64,000 nt of DNA, from NCBI RefSeq assembly GCF_030538595.1, contig NZ_JAUNTS010000006.1, forward strand, positions 114,929 to 178,928. Reading direction: 5' to 3'. The position numbers and the translations under genes were made by a program. Source of the DNA: Kocuria sp. Lineage in GTDB: Bacteria; Actinomycetota; Actinomycetes; Actinomycetales; Micrococcaceae. Of this stretch, positions 17,747-28,586 are shown piece after piece (positions within the stretch are counted from its first letter, which is position 1; every line of letters begins with the position of its first letter). A model generated the notes under the pieces. That model searched no databases. It was not told where the DNA came from and was given only the letters and a program-made list of their open reading frames with translations.

Positions 17747-17781
17747 GTGACACCAGGCTGGCGTGTGCATACCGTGGGCGT
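17747..17781 (+). promoter_or_regulatory. Predicted leaderless promoter for the aldo/keto reductase
   Basis: GTGACA (17747-17752) and TACCGT (17770-17775, the TAnnnT pattern) are 17 bp apart, and six bases later comes the ATG at 17782. No ribosome site precedes that ATG, which agrees with a leaderless transcript. Confidence 0.5.
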
Positions 17782-18672
17782 ATGAGCACTCAGAATTTGA
17801 CCCTGAACAATGGCGTAGAGATCCCGCAGCTGGGGTTTGGTGTTTTTCAATCTGAACCGCAGGAGACCGTGCAGGCGGTGTCTGATGCGTTGGATGTGGG
17901 TTATCGCCACATTGACACAGCAGCTGCCTACTTCAATGAGCGTGAGGTGGGGCAGGCCATCCGCGATTCTGGGGTGGCCCGTGAGGACGTTTTTGTTGAA
18001 ACCAAAATCTGGATTTCCGATTACGGCTATGAGCAGACCTTGCACGCTTTTGATAAATCTGCGGGCAAACTTGGCCTGGACCAGATTGACCTTCTGATTC
18101 TCCATCAAGCCCTGCCTGAAGCGTTCGACCGGACCATCGCCGCATATCAAGCACTGGAGAAGTTACTGGAGGACGGCAAAGTCCGCGCCATCGGTGTCTC
18201 CAACTTCATGCCGGAACATCTGGACACACTACTGGCTCAGACCACAGTGATCCCTGCTGTCAATCAGATAGAGGTCCATCCGTACTTCCGTCAAACGGAA
18301 CTGCTCAACAAGAACCGTGAACTGGGGATTGTTTCCCAGGCGTGGTCACCCATTGGCGGGATCACTTTCTACCCGGGATTTGGCGAAGATCGGAAATCCA
18401 CCTTGGAAAACCCGGAGATCCTGGAAATCGCTGAGGCGCACGGTAAGACTCCAGCGCAGGTGATGTTGCGCTGGCATCTGGAGCAGGGGCGTCAAGCCAT
18501 CCCCAAGTCAGTCAAGCGCCACCGCATCCAAGAGAACTTTGAGGTCTTTGACTTTGAACTGACCAACGATGAACTCACCCGCATTGATGCCCTGGACACC
18601 GGTGTGAGGGGTGGCCCGGAGCCAGAGGACGTCACGTTGGAGGCCTTCGGCCGGGAAATCCCGGAGGCATGA
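17782..18672 (+). CDS. Aldo/keto reductase (2,5-diketo-D-gluconate reductase-like)
   Basis: 296-residue NADPH-dependent reductase with the (beta/alpha)8 AKR fold. The catalytic tetrad is complete: Asp and Tyr in GYRHIDTAAAYFNE, Lys in VETKIWI, His in LLILHQALP. The C-terminal NADP loop reads IPKSVKRHRIQENF. It reduces small aldehydes or ketones; the natural substrate is not evident. Confidence 0.93.
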   Translation: MSTQNLTLNNGVEIPQLGFGVFQSEPQETVQAVSDALDVGYRHIDTAAAYFNEREVGQAIRDSGVAREDVFVETKIWISDYGYEQTLHAFDKSAGKLGLDQIDLLILHQALPEAFDRTIAAYQALEKLLEDGKVRAIGVSNFMPEHLDTLLAQTTVIPAVNQIEVHPYFRQTELLNKNRELGIVSQAWSPIGGITFYPGFGEDRKSTLENPEILEIAEAHGKTPAQVMLRWHLEQGRQAIPKSVKRHRIQENFEVFDFELTNDELTRIDALDTGVRGGPEPEDVTLEAFGREIPEA

Positions 18673-18755
18673 GCGACACGGTCCTGCGGGAGAAGTACGG
18701 GGCAGCCCAATGGTAGGGAGTGGGGCCGATCGGCTGTCTCCCGTAGGCCGCTAGT

Positions 18756-18852
18756 CGAGTGCGCAGTTGTGTGGCCCCTGAGTCAGTCAGGGGCCACAAA
18801 CTTGGCAACTCGGCGGGTGGATGGCGGAAGCGGCCGCACAACTGCGCACTCG
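18756..18852. repeat. Nested palindromic intergenic repeat (copy A)
   Basis: The outer arms CGAGTGCGCAGTTGTG (18756-18771) and CACAACTGCGCACTCG (18837-18852) are exact reverse complements. Inside lies a hairpin, GTGGCCCCTGA/TCAGGGGCCAC with a 5-base loop. It sits between convergent genes. Near-identical copies occur at 19699 and 34530. Confidence 0.9.
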
Positions 18853-18877
18853 GCGCGGGTGACCACTTGGAACCCGA

Positions 18878-19660
18878 TCACCCGTGCCAAGTCCCCTGCC
18901 AGGCGCGCTCTCGACGCACCCGGGCCCACTGGATCAGCAGGCCGCAGACCAAAACCGCCAACTGGCTCAGTAGCACCAGGACGGTCATGATCAGCACTGA
19001 CATGGCAGAGCTGGCCTGCACAGGATTAGCTTCTGTCCAGATCACCATCCAGATGACACCGCCAACGATCACAGCCAGCCAAGGCACGATCAACAACAGC
19101 TTCAGGCCTACCGATGGCACCTCCGCAAAAACCGGGACCCCGAACGTCAGCCCCAGGTTGACCAACACCCAACACGCAAGGCTCAAAACCAGGATCCCCA
19201 TGGGGTAGGTACCCAAGCTGCCCGTCAGGGTGGACGGATCAGCGTTTTCCCCCAGAGCGACTGGCCACACCATGAATGCCGCGCCTGAAACCACCGCGTA
19301 GGTAGGGCCGCACAGCATCAGCAACGCCACGAGCCCCCGACGTGGGAAGCCGTGGTCCGCACGGTCTGAGTCGAACAGAAGCCACGCCCACAGACTGGCA
19401 AACGCTGCCAGAAGAACCGTCCCCAGCAGAGCACCGTCCTCAATAACTCCACCGTGTCGCGAACGCAGGACCCCCAGTTCTCCAACCAGCACGGCGAGCA
19501 CACTGACGACGGCCATCACGAGCGCAAAAACAGCTTGATACCGCAAACGCTTCCAAAAGTTGGAGGTCTGAGGGGTCAGAGGACGTTCCGTCTCATGACT
19601 GTGCTGCGGAACGTCTGGCATGACCCTCCAAGCCTCTCTAGGGCTTCCGATAGCGGACAT
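18878..19660 (-). CDS. Hypothetical membrane protein
   Basis: 260 residues, not recognised. A charged N-terminal stretch of about 35 residues precedes about six hydrophobic segments (AVFALVMAVVSVLAVLVG; LGTVLLAAFASLWAWLLF; MGILVLSLACWVLVNLGLTF; LLLIVPWLAVIVGGVIWMV; and others). It ends in a basic tail (RVRRERAWQG). Start taken at ATG 19660; a GTG two codons upstream is equal in merit. Palindromic repeats flank it on both sides (18756 and 19699). Confidence 0.75.
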   Translation of the reverse strand: MSAIGSPREAWRVMPDVPQHSHETERPLTPQTSNFWKRLRYQAVFALVMAVVSVLAVLVGELGVLRSRHGGVIEDGALLGTVLLAAFASLWAWLLFDSDRADHGFPRRGLVALLMLCGPTYAVVSGAAFMVWPVALGENADPSTLTGSLGTYPMGILVLSLACWVLVNLGLTFGVPVFAEVPSVGLKLLLIVPWLAVIVGGVIWMVIWTEANPVQASSAMSVLIMTVLVLLSQLAVLVCGLLIQWARVRRERAWQGTWHG

Positions 19661-19698
19661 CGTCACACGAGAGTCTAGGCCTGACCCTCAGCCCCGCA

Positions 19699-19794
19699 CC
19701 GAGTGCGCAGTTGTGTGGCCCCTGACTCAGTCAGGGGCCACACACTTGGCAATTCGGCGGTGGATGGCGGGAGTGGCCGTACAACTGCGCACTC
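19699..19794. repeat. Nested palindromic intergenic repeat (copy B)
   Basis: Same design as copy A: outer arms 19699-19714 and 19779-19794 (one mismatch) and inner hairpin GTGGCCCCTGA/TCAGGGGCCAC. Copies A and B bracket the hypothetical membrane protein gene. Confidence 0.9.
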
Positions 19795-19827
19795 GGCGGC
19801 TACGGTTCAAGAGACCGTAGCCCGTGC

Positions 19828-22452
<2,625 letters not shown>

Positions 22453-22456
22453 GGGT

Positions 22457-23944
22457 TTACCTCCGTTGTCCTTGGTTCTCAGCGGCTGACCTGGGTTCAT
22501 AGCGCCGCAGTTGGGCGGTGTTCTTCACGATCGAGCGCATAGCCTCAAGAGAGCCTGTGGTCTGCCCCGTGGCCCGCAACTGCACCAGCAGATTTCCCAT
22601 GGCGGTGGCTTCCACGGGCCCAGCGATCACCGGCAGACCGGTTCGGTCGGCTGTGAGCTGGCACAGCAGATGGTTCTGAGAACCACCTCCCACCACGTGA
22701 ACGGTTCTGATCTGACGCCCGGAGAGCTCCTGGGCCTGCTGAATCGTGTGGGCGTAGCCTTCTGCCAGAGATTCCAGGATGCTGCGCACCGTTTCAGCCC
22801 GATCACGCGGTGGTTCAACATCGTGTTCAATGCACCACTGTCTGATCCTGGCGGGGATGTCCCCCGGTGGGGTGAACCGTTCATCGGTGGTGTCGAAGAC
22901 TGGAACTGGGCGAGTGACAGCCTCAGCTTGAGAAATCAATTCAGCTAGATCACTGGTCCGTTGGGAATCCGTGACGGTGGGACTCTCCCAGCGGCGGATA
23001 CTTTCGCTCAGCAGCCACAAGCCGGAGACGTTCTTGAGAAAGCGCACCCGCCCGTCCACACCGAGTTCGTTGGTGAAATTTGCCGCTCGACTTTCAGCAG
23101 TCAGCACAGGTGTTTCGAGTTCCACACCTACCAGGGACCAGGTCCCTGCTGAAATGTAGGCGCTGTCCTCATCCAAAGGGACAGCAGCCACAGCAGAGGC
23201 GGTGTCATGGGACCCCACCGCAATCAGCTCCGGTCCGGGTTCATCGCCCAACCCAAGCTCTGCGCGCACCGAGGGCAACAGAGGCCCCACCGCAGTTCCC
23301 GGTGGCACCAAGGGCGCCAACAGTTCCGTCGAGTAGTCCAACCGGTTCATCAGTTCCCGGTCCCAGGTTGAACTGCCAACGCTCAGAAGGCCCGTGGTGG
23401 AGGCGTTGGTGACCTCCGAAAACTCCACGCCGGCGAGCCAGTATCCGATCAGATCCGGGATCATCAGCATTCGGTCTGCCATACCGAGTGCGCCCTCAGC
23501 GTGGTCAACAGCCAGCTGAAAAATCGTGTTGAAGGGAAGGTGCTGCAGCCCGTTGCGCGGATAGAGCTGGGCATGGTCAATGACAGCATGCACAGCCTCG
23601 ACGCCGAGCCCGTTATGCGGATCTCGGTAATGCCGGGGCACCCCCAGCAACCGCCCATTCCGCAGCAACCCGTAATCAACGGCCCAGGTGTCCACGCCCA
23701 CACTGGCCACACGCGGGTCCAGCGAACAAGCCTGAGCCAGACCGGAGACCACATTGCGGTAGAGCTCGATCATGTTCCAGTACAGCCCGGCGCTCTCCCC
23801 CTGGTACAGCTTCACCGGCTGGTTGGGGAACCTTGCCACGTGGCGCATCTGGAGACAGCCATTGGCCATGTGACCCAGAATCACCCGTCCGCTGGTGGCC
23901 CCCAGGTCAACGGCAACCACACCGCGTGAATCCGACTTAGCCAT
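22457..23944 (-). CDS. rhaB: Rhamnulokinase
   Basis: 495-residue FGGY-family kinase that phosphorylates L-rhamnulose at C1 using ATP. Visible: VAVDLGATSGRVILG phosphate loop, VASVGVDTWAVDYGLL with the catalytic Asp region, SHDTASAVAAVPLD, and VHVVGGGSQNHLLCQLTADRTG in the C-terminal ATPase half. ATG 23944 with GGTGAGGG upstream was chosen over a TTG two codons earlier. It lies nine bases after the aldolase gene in the same operon. Confidence 0.95.
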   Translation of the reverse strand: MAKSDSRGVVAVDLGATSGRVILGHMANGCLQMRHVARFPNQPVKLYQGESAGLYWNMIELYRNVVSGLAQACSLDPRVASVGVDTWAVDYGLLRNGRLLGVPRHYRDPHNGLGVEAVHAVIDHAQLYPRNGLQHLPFNTIFQLAVDHAEGALGMADRMLMIPDLIGYWLAGVEFSEVTNASTTGLLSVGSSTWDRELMNRLDYSTELLAPLVPPGTAVGPLLPSVRAELGLGDEPGPELIAVGSHDTASAVAAVPLDEDSAYISAGTWSLVGVELETPVLTAESRAANFTNELGVDGRVRFLKNVSGLWLLSESIRRWESPTVTDSQRTSDLAELISQAEAVTRPVPVFDTTDERFTPPGDIPARIRQWCIEHDVEPPRDRAETVRSILESLAEGYAHTIQQAQELSGRQIRTVHVVGGGSQNHLLCQLTADRTGLPVIAGPVEATAMGNLLVQLRATGQTTGSLEAMRSIVKNTAQLRRYEPRSAAENQGQRR

Positions 23945-23953
23945 GTTCAACCC

Positions 23954-26038
23954 TCACCGCAAGAAGGCCGCAGCCACACCGGCATCAACGGGCACATGCA
24001 GGCCCGTGGTGTGCGAGAAGTCATCCGTGCACAATGCGTACACCGCGTTGGCCACGTGTTCCGGGAGAACTTCACGTTTGAGCAGCGTCCGCTGGGCGTA
24101 GTAGGAACCCAGGTCGTCCTCGGCCACGCCGTACACTGCGGCCCGCTGCGCTCCCCAACCTCCGGCAAAGATTCCAGATCCGCGCACCACGCCGTCGGGA
24201 TTGATGCCGTTGACGCGGACACCGTATTCCCCCAATTCAGCAGCCAGAAGGCGTACCTGGTGAGCCTGGTCGGCCTTGGTTGCCGAATACGCAATGTTGT
24301 TCGGACCGGCAAAGATCGAGTTCTTGGAGGAGATGTAAACGATGTCTCCGCCCATGCCCTGGTCCATCAGAATCCCTGCGGCATTCTTGGCCACCAGGAA
24401 CGAACCCTTGGCCATGACGTCGTGCTGCAAATCCCAGTCAGCCTCGGTGGTCTCCAGCAACGGCTTGGACAGCGACAAACCCGCGTTGTTGACCACAAGG
24501 TCCACACCGCCGAAGGCCAGAACGGCTGTATCGAGTGCCGCTTGCACCGCGGCCTCGTCCGAAACATCCACGGCCACACCCACAGCCGTGTCCGCACCAC
24601 CGATGTCCGCGGCAGCGGCTTGAGCTTTGCCCGCATCCAGATCAGCGACGACGACGCAAGCTCCTTCCGCCGCCAACCGAGTGGCAATGGCCTTGCCGAT
24701 GCCGGAGGCAGCACCTGTGACCAGTGCAATTCGAGTGGCCAGCGGCTTGGGCGCTGGCATCCGTGCGAGCTTGGCCTCTTCCAATGCCCAGTACTCGATC
24801 CGGAATTTCTCCGCCTCGTCGATCGGAGCGTAAGAGGAAATCCCCTCGGCACCGCGCATGACGTTGATGGCATTGACGTAGAACTCCCCGGCCACCCGGG
24901 CGGTCTGCTTGTTGCGACCGTAGGAGAACATCCCAACTCCCGGGACCAGCACGATCGCGGGATCGGCACCGCGCATGGCCGGTGAATCCGGGGTGGCGTG
25001 ACGCTGGTAGTAGGCCCGGTATTCCTCCCGGTACTCGGCATGAAGTTCTTTGAGCCTGGTCACGGATTCTTCAATCGTGGCCTCGGCGGGCAAGTCCAGG
25101 ACCAGCGGACGGACCTTGGTGCGCAGGAAGTGATCAGGGCAAGAGGTGCCCAGAGCTGCCAGGCGCGGGTGCTCCGCGTGAGCCAGGAATTCCAAGACCT
25201 CGGCAGAATCCGTGAAATGTCCCACCTGCGGTGCGTCGGTGGAAGCCAGACCACGGATCACCGGGGCAAGTGCAGCCGCTTTGGTCCGTCGTTTCCCCTC
25301 TGGCAGTGCCTCGTATCCCTCCAGGACCGGCCCGAACGGTTCTGGTTTCGAGTGTTCAGCAATGTAAGCCTCAGCAGTTCGGATGATCCACAGGGAGTTC
25401 TGCTCAGCTTCAGCGCTGGTGGCACCCCATGCCGTGATGCCGTGTCCACCCAGGATGCAACCGACCGCTTGCGGGTTGGCTTCTTTGATCTCAGCGATGT
25501 CCAAACCGAGTTGGAAGCCCGGGCGGCGCCAATCAACCCAGACCACACGGTCGCCGAAAATCGTCGTCGTCAGTTCCTTGCCATCACGGGACGTGGCCAC
25601 GGCGATTCCCGAATCGGGATGCAGATGATCCACGTGAGCGGCATCCACCAACCCGTGCATGGCGGTGTCGATCGACGGCGCTGCTCCACCTTTTCCATGC
25701 AGGCAGTAGTCAAAGGCCGCCACCATGTCATCTTCCTGCTCAACACCGCCGTACACGCCACGCAGTGCTCGCACGCGATCCAGCCGCAGGACGGCCAGGC
25801 CGGACTCTGTCAGAGTGCCCAGATCACCGCCGGAGCCCTTGACCCACAACAGTTCAACCTCTGTGCCCGTGACAGGATCGGTCACCGTGCCTTTGGCCGA
25901 AGTGTTGCCGCCGGCAAAGTTGGTGTTCTTGGGATCCGAGCCCACACGGTTGGAACGATCAATCAGCTCCTTCACCGCGGGCGGGGTCTTCGATTCTCCG
26001 GTGAAGCTGGACGTGGTCGAGGCAGATGATGCAGTCAT
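23954..26038 (-). CDS. Bifunctional rhamnulose-1-phosphate aldolase / lactaldehyde dehydrogenase
   Basis: 694-residue fusion. The N-terminal class II aldolase domain (about residues 30-400) has FAGGNTSAKG, SIDTAMHGLVDAAHVDHLHPD with metal-binding His residues, and ILGGHGITAWG. The C-terminal short-chain dehydrogenase domain (about 435-694) has ALVTGAASGIGKAIA and VNNAGL, with an active-site Tyr in IAYSATKADQAHQVRLLA. It splits rhamnulose 1-phosphate into DHAP and L-lactaldehyde and oxidises or reduces the latter. This RhaEW-type fusion replaces separate RhaD and AldA. Second gene of the operon, after rhaI. Confidence 0.93.
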   Translation of the reverse strand: MTASSASTTSSFTGESKTPPAVKELIDRSNRVGSDPKNTNFAGGNTSAKGTVTDPVTGTEVELLWVKGSGGDLGTLTESGLAVLRLDRVRALRGVYGGVEQEDDMVAAFDYCLHGKGGAAPSIDTAMHGLVDAAHVDHLHPDSGIAVATSRDGKELTTTIFGDRVVWVDWRRPGFQLGLDIAEIKEANPQAVGCILGGHGITAWGATSAEAEQNSLWIIRTAEAYIAEHSKPEPFGPVLEGYEALPEGKRRTKAAALAPVIRGLASTDAPQVGHFTDSAEVLEFLAHAEHPRLAALGTSCPDHFLRTKVRPLVLDLPAEATIEESVTRLKELHAEYREEYRAYYQRHATPDSPAMRGADPAIVLVPGVGMFSYGRNKQTARVAGEFYVNAINVMRGAEGISSYAPIDEAEKFRIEYWALEEAKLARMPAPKPLATRIALVTGAASGIGKAIATRLAAEGACVVVADLDAGKAQAAAADIGGADTAVGVAVDVSDEAAVQAALDTAVLAFGGVDLVVNNAGLSLSKPLLETTEADWDLQHDVMAKGSFLVAKNAAGILMDQGMGGDIVYISSKNSIFAGPNNIAYSATKADQAHQVRLLAAELGEYGVRVNGINPDGVVRGSGIFAGGWGAQRAAVYGVAEDDLGSYYAQRTLLKREVLPEHVANAVYALCTDDFSHTTGLHVPVDAGVAAAFLR

Positions 26039-26107
26039 GTGTCAGTTCCGTTCTCACGGTGCAGTGAATGGGGCTGTGGGTAAGGCGTGTGGTTAAGGCG
26101 CTGTGGA

Positions 26108-27274
26108 TCAGGAAGCCCACGACGCCTGGGTACCGCCCACGCGTTCCTCAGCGATCCGCGCTGCGTGACCGGATGCCGCATAGGCGACCATGGGGTCCTC
26201 TGGCAGTCCACGGGAGGCTCGCCATTGAGCCAGGTCCGGGCGGACATCCGTGTAGAAGGCGTCCATCAGAATCTGGTGGGCGCCCAGGACGTCGCCTGCT
26301 TCTTGGGCCGCCGTCAGGGCCACCCGATCCAGCAGCAAGGCGCGTGCGGTCATTTCCTGGACGTTGAGCACGGAGCGGATTTGGCCGGGGATCTTCTCCT
26401 CCACGTTGTGGCATTGATCGAGCATGAACGCCACTGACGACGACGGCTCCAGGCCACCCCCACGCAACACCTCAACCATGATCCGGAAGAGCTGGAATGG
26501 ATCGGCTGCGCCCACAATGAGGTCGTCATCGGCGTAGTTACGGGAATTGAAGTCAAAGGAACCGAGCTTGCCCAGCCGCAACAGCTGCATGACGATGAAC
26601 TCAATGTTGGTCCCCGGTGCATGGTGGCCGGTATCCAGGCACACCATGGCCCGCTCCCCCAGCGCAGCCACCTGACAGTAGGCCGTCCCCCAGTCCGGTA
26701 CATCGGTGTGGTAGAAGGCCGGCTCAAAGAACTTGTATTCCAGCACCAACCGCTGGTCAGCTCCGAGCTGGGTGTAGATTTCCGCCAGGGATTCAGCCAA
26801 GCGGTCTTGGCGACCGCGCATGTCCTGTTGACCGGCGTAATTGGTGCCATCAGCCAGCCAGATCTTCAAATCCCGCGAGTTCGTCTGGGACATGATCTCC
26901 AGGCACTGCAGGTGGTGGTCGATCGCCTTTCGCCGCACGGCGGGGTCGGTGTGGGTGAGTGAGCCAAATTTGTAGGCGTCGTCCTGGAAAGTGTTCGAGT
27001 TGACGGTTCCCAACTCGATCCCCTGGTCTCCGGCGTACCGGCGCAATGCGGTGTAATCCTCCACGGCATCCCACGGAATGTGCAGGGCCACTGATGGTGC
27101 CAAGCCGGTGTAGTGGTGGACCGTGGCTGCATCAGCGATCTTCTCTTCCACAGTGCGGGGCGTGCCCGGGGTGGAGAACACCTTGAACCGGGTGCCGGAG
27201 TTCCCAAACGCCCACGAAGGCAGCTCGATGGCCTGCTGTGCCAATGCTGAGGTGATCTGATCGAAAGACGGCAT
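26108..27274 (-). CDS. rhaI: L-rhamnose isomerase
   Basis: 388-residue metal-dependent isomerase converting L-rhamnose to L-rhamnulose. It belongs to the shorter non-enterobacterial type (Pseudomonas stutzeri-like), not E. coli RhaA. Metal and substrate residues sit in LVLEYKFFEPAFYHTDVPDWG, MVCLDTGHHAPGTNIE and SFDFNSRNYADDDL. ATG 27274 is preceded by AGGAG. It opens the operon rhaI-aldolase/dehydrogenase-rhaB-GH78, and a LacI-type operator lies about 55 bases upstream. Confidence 0.95.
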   Translation of the reverse strand: MPSFDQITSALAQQAIELPSWAFGNSGTRFKVFSTPGTPRTVEEKIADAATVHHYTGLAPSVALHIPWDAVEDYTALRRYAGDQGIELGTVNSNTFQDDAYKFGSLTHTDPAVRRKAIDHHLQCLEIMSQTNSRDLKIWLADGTNYAGQQDMRGRQDRLAESLAEIYTQLGADQRLVLEYKFFEPAFYHTDVPDWGTAYCQVAALGERAMVCLDTGHHAPGTNIEFIVMQLLRLGKLGSFDFNSRNYADDDLIVGAADPFQLFRIMVEVLRGGGLEPSSSVAFMLDQCHNVEEKIPGQIRSVLNVQEMTARALLLDRVALTAAQEAGDVLGAHQILMDAFYTDVRPDLAQWRASRGLPEDPMVAYAASGHAARIAEERVGGTQASWAS

Positions 27275-27327
27275 GGGCTCTGGCTCCTGGGAGAGAAGTG
27301 CGGGGTGCGGCGCGGGCCACACAAAAT

Positions 27328-27339
27328 TGAATCGTTTCA
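27328..27339. promoter_or_regulatory. Predicted LacI-type operator of the rhaI operon
   Basis: TGAATCGTTTCA, an imperfect palindrome (reverse complement TGAAACGATTCA), in the gap between rhaI and the divergent LacI gene. The same 12-mer recurs exactly at 31585 and with one change at 31727. Confidence 0.75.
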
Positions 27340-27530
27340 TACAGTATGGCGTGCGGCCGATCACGTCAAGACGAGCAGCCTCTGGGGCCGTTTTGAGACA
27401 AGCCCCGGTAGGCCTGTCTCCTAAGATCGGAATCAGGATCCGATCACGCTGCAGACCGGGTCTACCAGCCACGTAGCCACCAGCCCGCGCAGTCACTAGT
27501 CCAATACAGCCACCAGCAAGGGGAACACCA

Positions 27531-28586
27531 GTGCCGTCACCGGCGAGTATCAAGGACGTCGCACAGGCCGCCGGCGTCTCCATCGGCACCGTGTCAAACG
27601 TTCTCAACCGCCCGGACATGGTTTCCGAAGCACGACGTCGCCGTGTTCTGCAAGCCATCGAGGATCTGGGGTACGTGCGCAATGACGCCGCACGGCAGTT
27701 GAAGGCTGGCCGCTCCTTGACGGTGGGGTTGATTGTTCAAGATTCCGGTAACCCCTACTACCATCAGCTTGCCCAAGGAGCAGAAGAAGGCGCGGAGGCC
27801 CTGGGGCAGGCCGTGATCGTGGGAAGTGCTGGGTACACGCCCGAGCGCGAACAGCTCTACCTGGACCTCTTTGAACAGCAGCGAGTCCGAGGTGTTTTGC
27901 TGACACCGCAAACCGCAGACCACACCCGCACCGACGCTCTGCGTGAGCGCAACATTCCCGTGGTTCTGGTGGATGAACACGCTCCCCCCGGGGACTACTG
28001 TTCGCTGGCCGTCGACGACGTCGAAGGTGGTCGGATGGCTGCCGAGCATCTTCTAGCTCAAGGAGCACGCAGTATTGCCTTCGTAGGTGGCCCCAACACC
28101 CTGCACCAGATCGTCAACCGCCGCGCCGGAGCCCAAACCGCCGTGGACGCCGTCCAGGGTGCGAGTCTGGAATCTTTCAACACCGCCGCGTTGAGCATCC
28201 TGGAAGGGCGACGCATCGGGGAAATCATCCGTGAGCGGCCCCGCAAACACCTCCCGGATGCCGTGTTTGCCGCCAACGACCTTCTGGCCCTGGGACTCCT
28301 TCAGGCCTTCGTCTTTGGCAATCACCTGCGGGTGCCGCAAGACATCCTTCTGATCGGCTATGACGACATCGACTACGCCGCCTCCGCCGTGGTGGCCCTG
28401 AGCTCAGTCCACCAGCCGAGCAAGCTGATCGGGCGGACCGCCGTCGATCTCCTGGAAGATGAGATCACCGATCCGGGCCACCGGCACCGTCACGTCAGTT
28501 TTCCGCCCGAGCTGGTGATCCGGGATTCAACCACTCAATCCTTGCCCGCCACACTGACCAGTCGAACCGGCCCCAACAGACCGTGA
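27531..28586 (+). CDS. LacI-family repressor of the rhamnose locus
   Basis: 351 residues. The N-terminal helix-turn-helix and hinge (SIKDVAQAAGVSIGTVSNVLNRP ... LGYVRNDAARQLKAGRS) are followed by a periplasmic-binding-protein-like effector domain (TVGLIVQDSGNPYYHQL; FVGGPNTLHQIVNRRAG; FAANDLLALGLLQAF; IGYDDIDYA). GTG 27531 follows AAGGGGA. It is divergent from rhaI, and three TGAATCGTTTCA-type sites in the locus are its probable targets, with rhamnose or a phosphorylated derivative as inducer. Its last 52 bases overlap the convergent GH106 gene. Confidence 0.92.
   Translation: MPSPASIKDVAQAAGVSIGTVSNVLNRPDMVSEARRRRVLQAIEDLGYVRNDAARQLKAGRSLTVGLIVQDSGNPYYHQLAQGAEEGAEALGQAVIVGSAGYTPEREQLYLDLFEQQRVRGVLLTPQTADHTRTDALRERNIPVVLVDEHAPPGDYCSLAVDDVEGGRMAAEHLLAQGARSIAFVGGPNTLHQIVNRRAGAQTAVDAVQGASLESFNTAALSILEGRRIGEIIRERPRKHLPDAVFAANDLLALGLLQAFVFGNHLRVPQDILLIGYDDIDYAASAVVALSSVHQPSKLIGRTAVDLLEDEITDPGHRHRHVSFPPELVIRDSTTQSLPATLTSRTGPNRP

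Noticed and set aside
24998..26029. 343-codon open frame on the plus strand
   Set aside because: Antisense to the aldolase/dehydrogenase gene; no recognisable domain.
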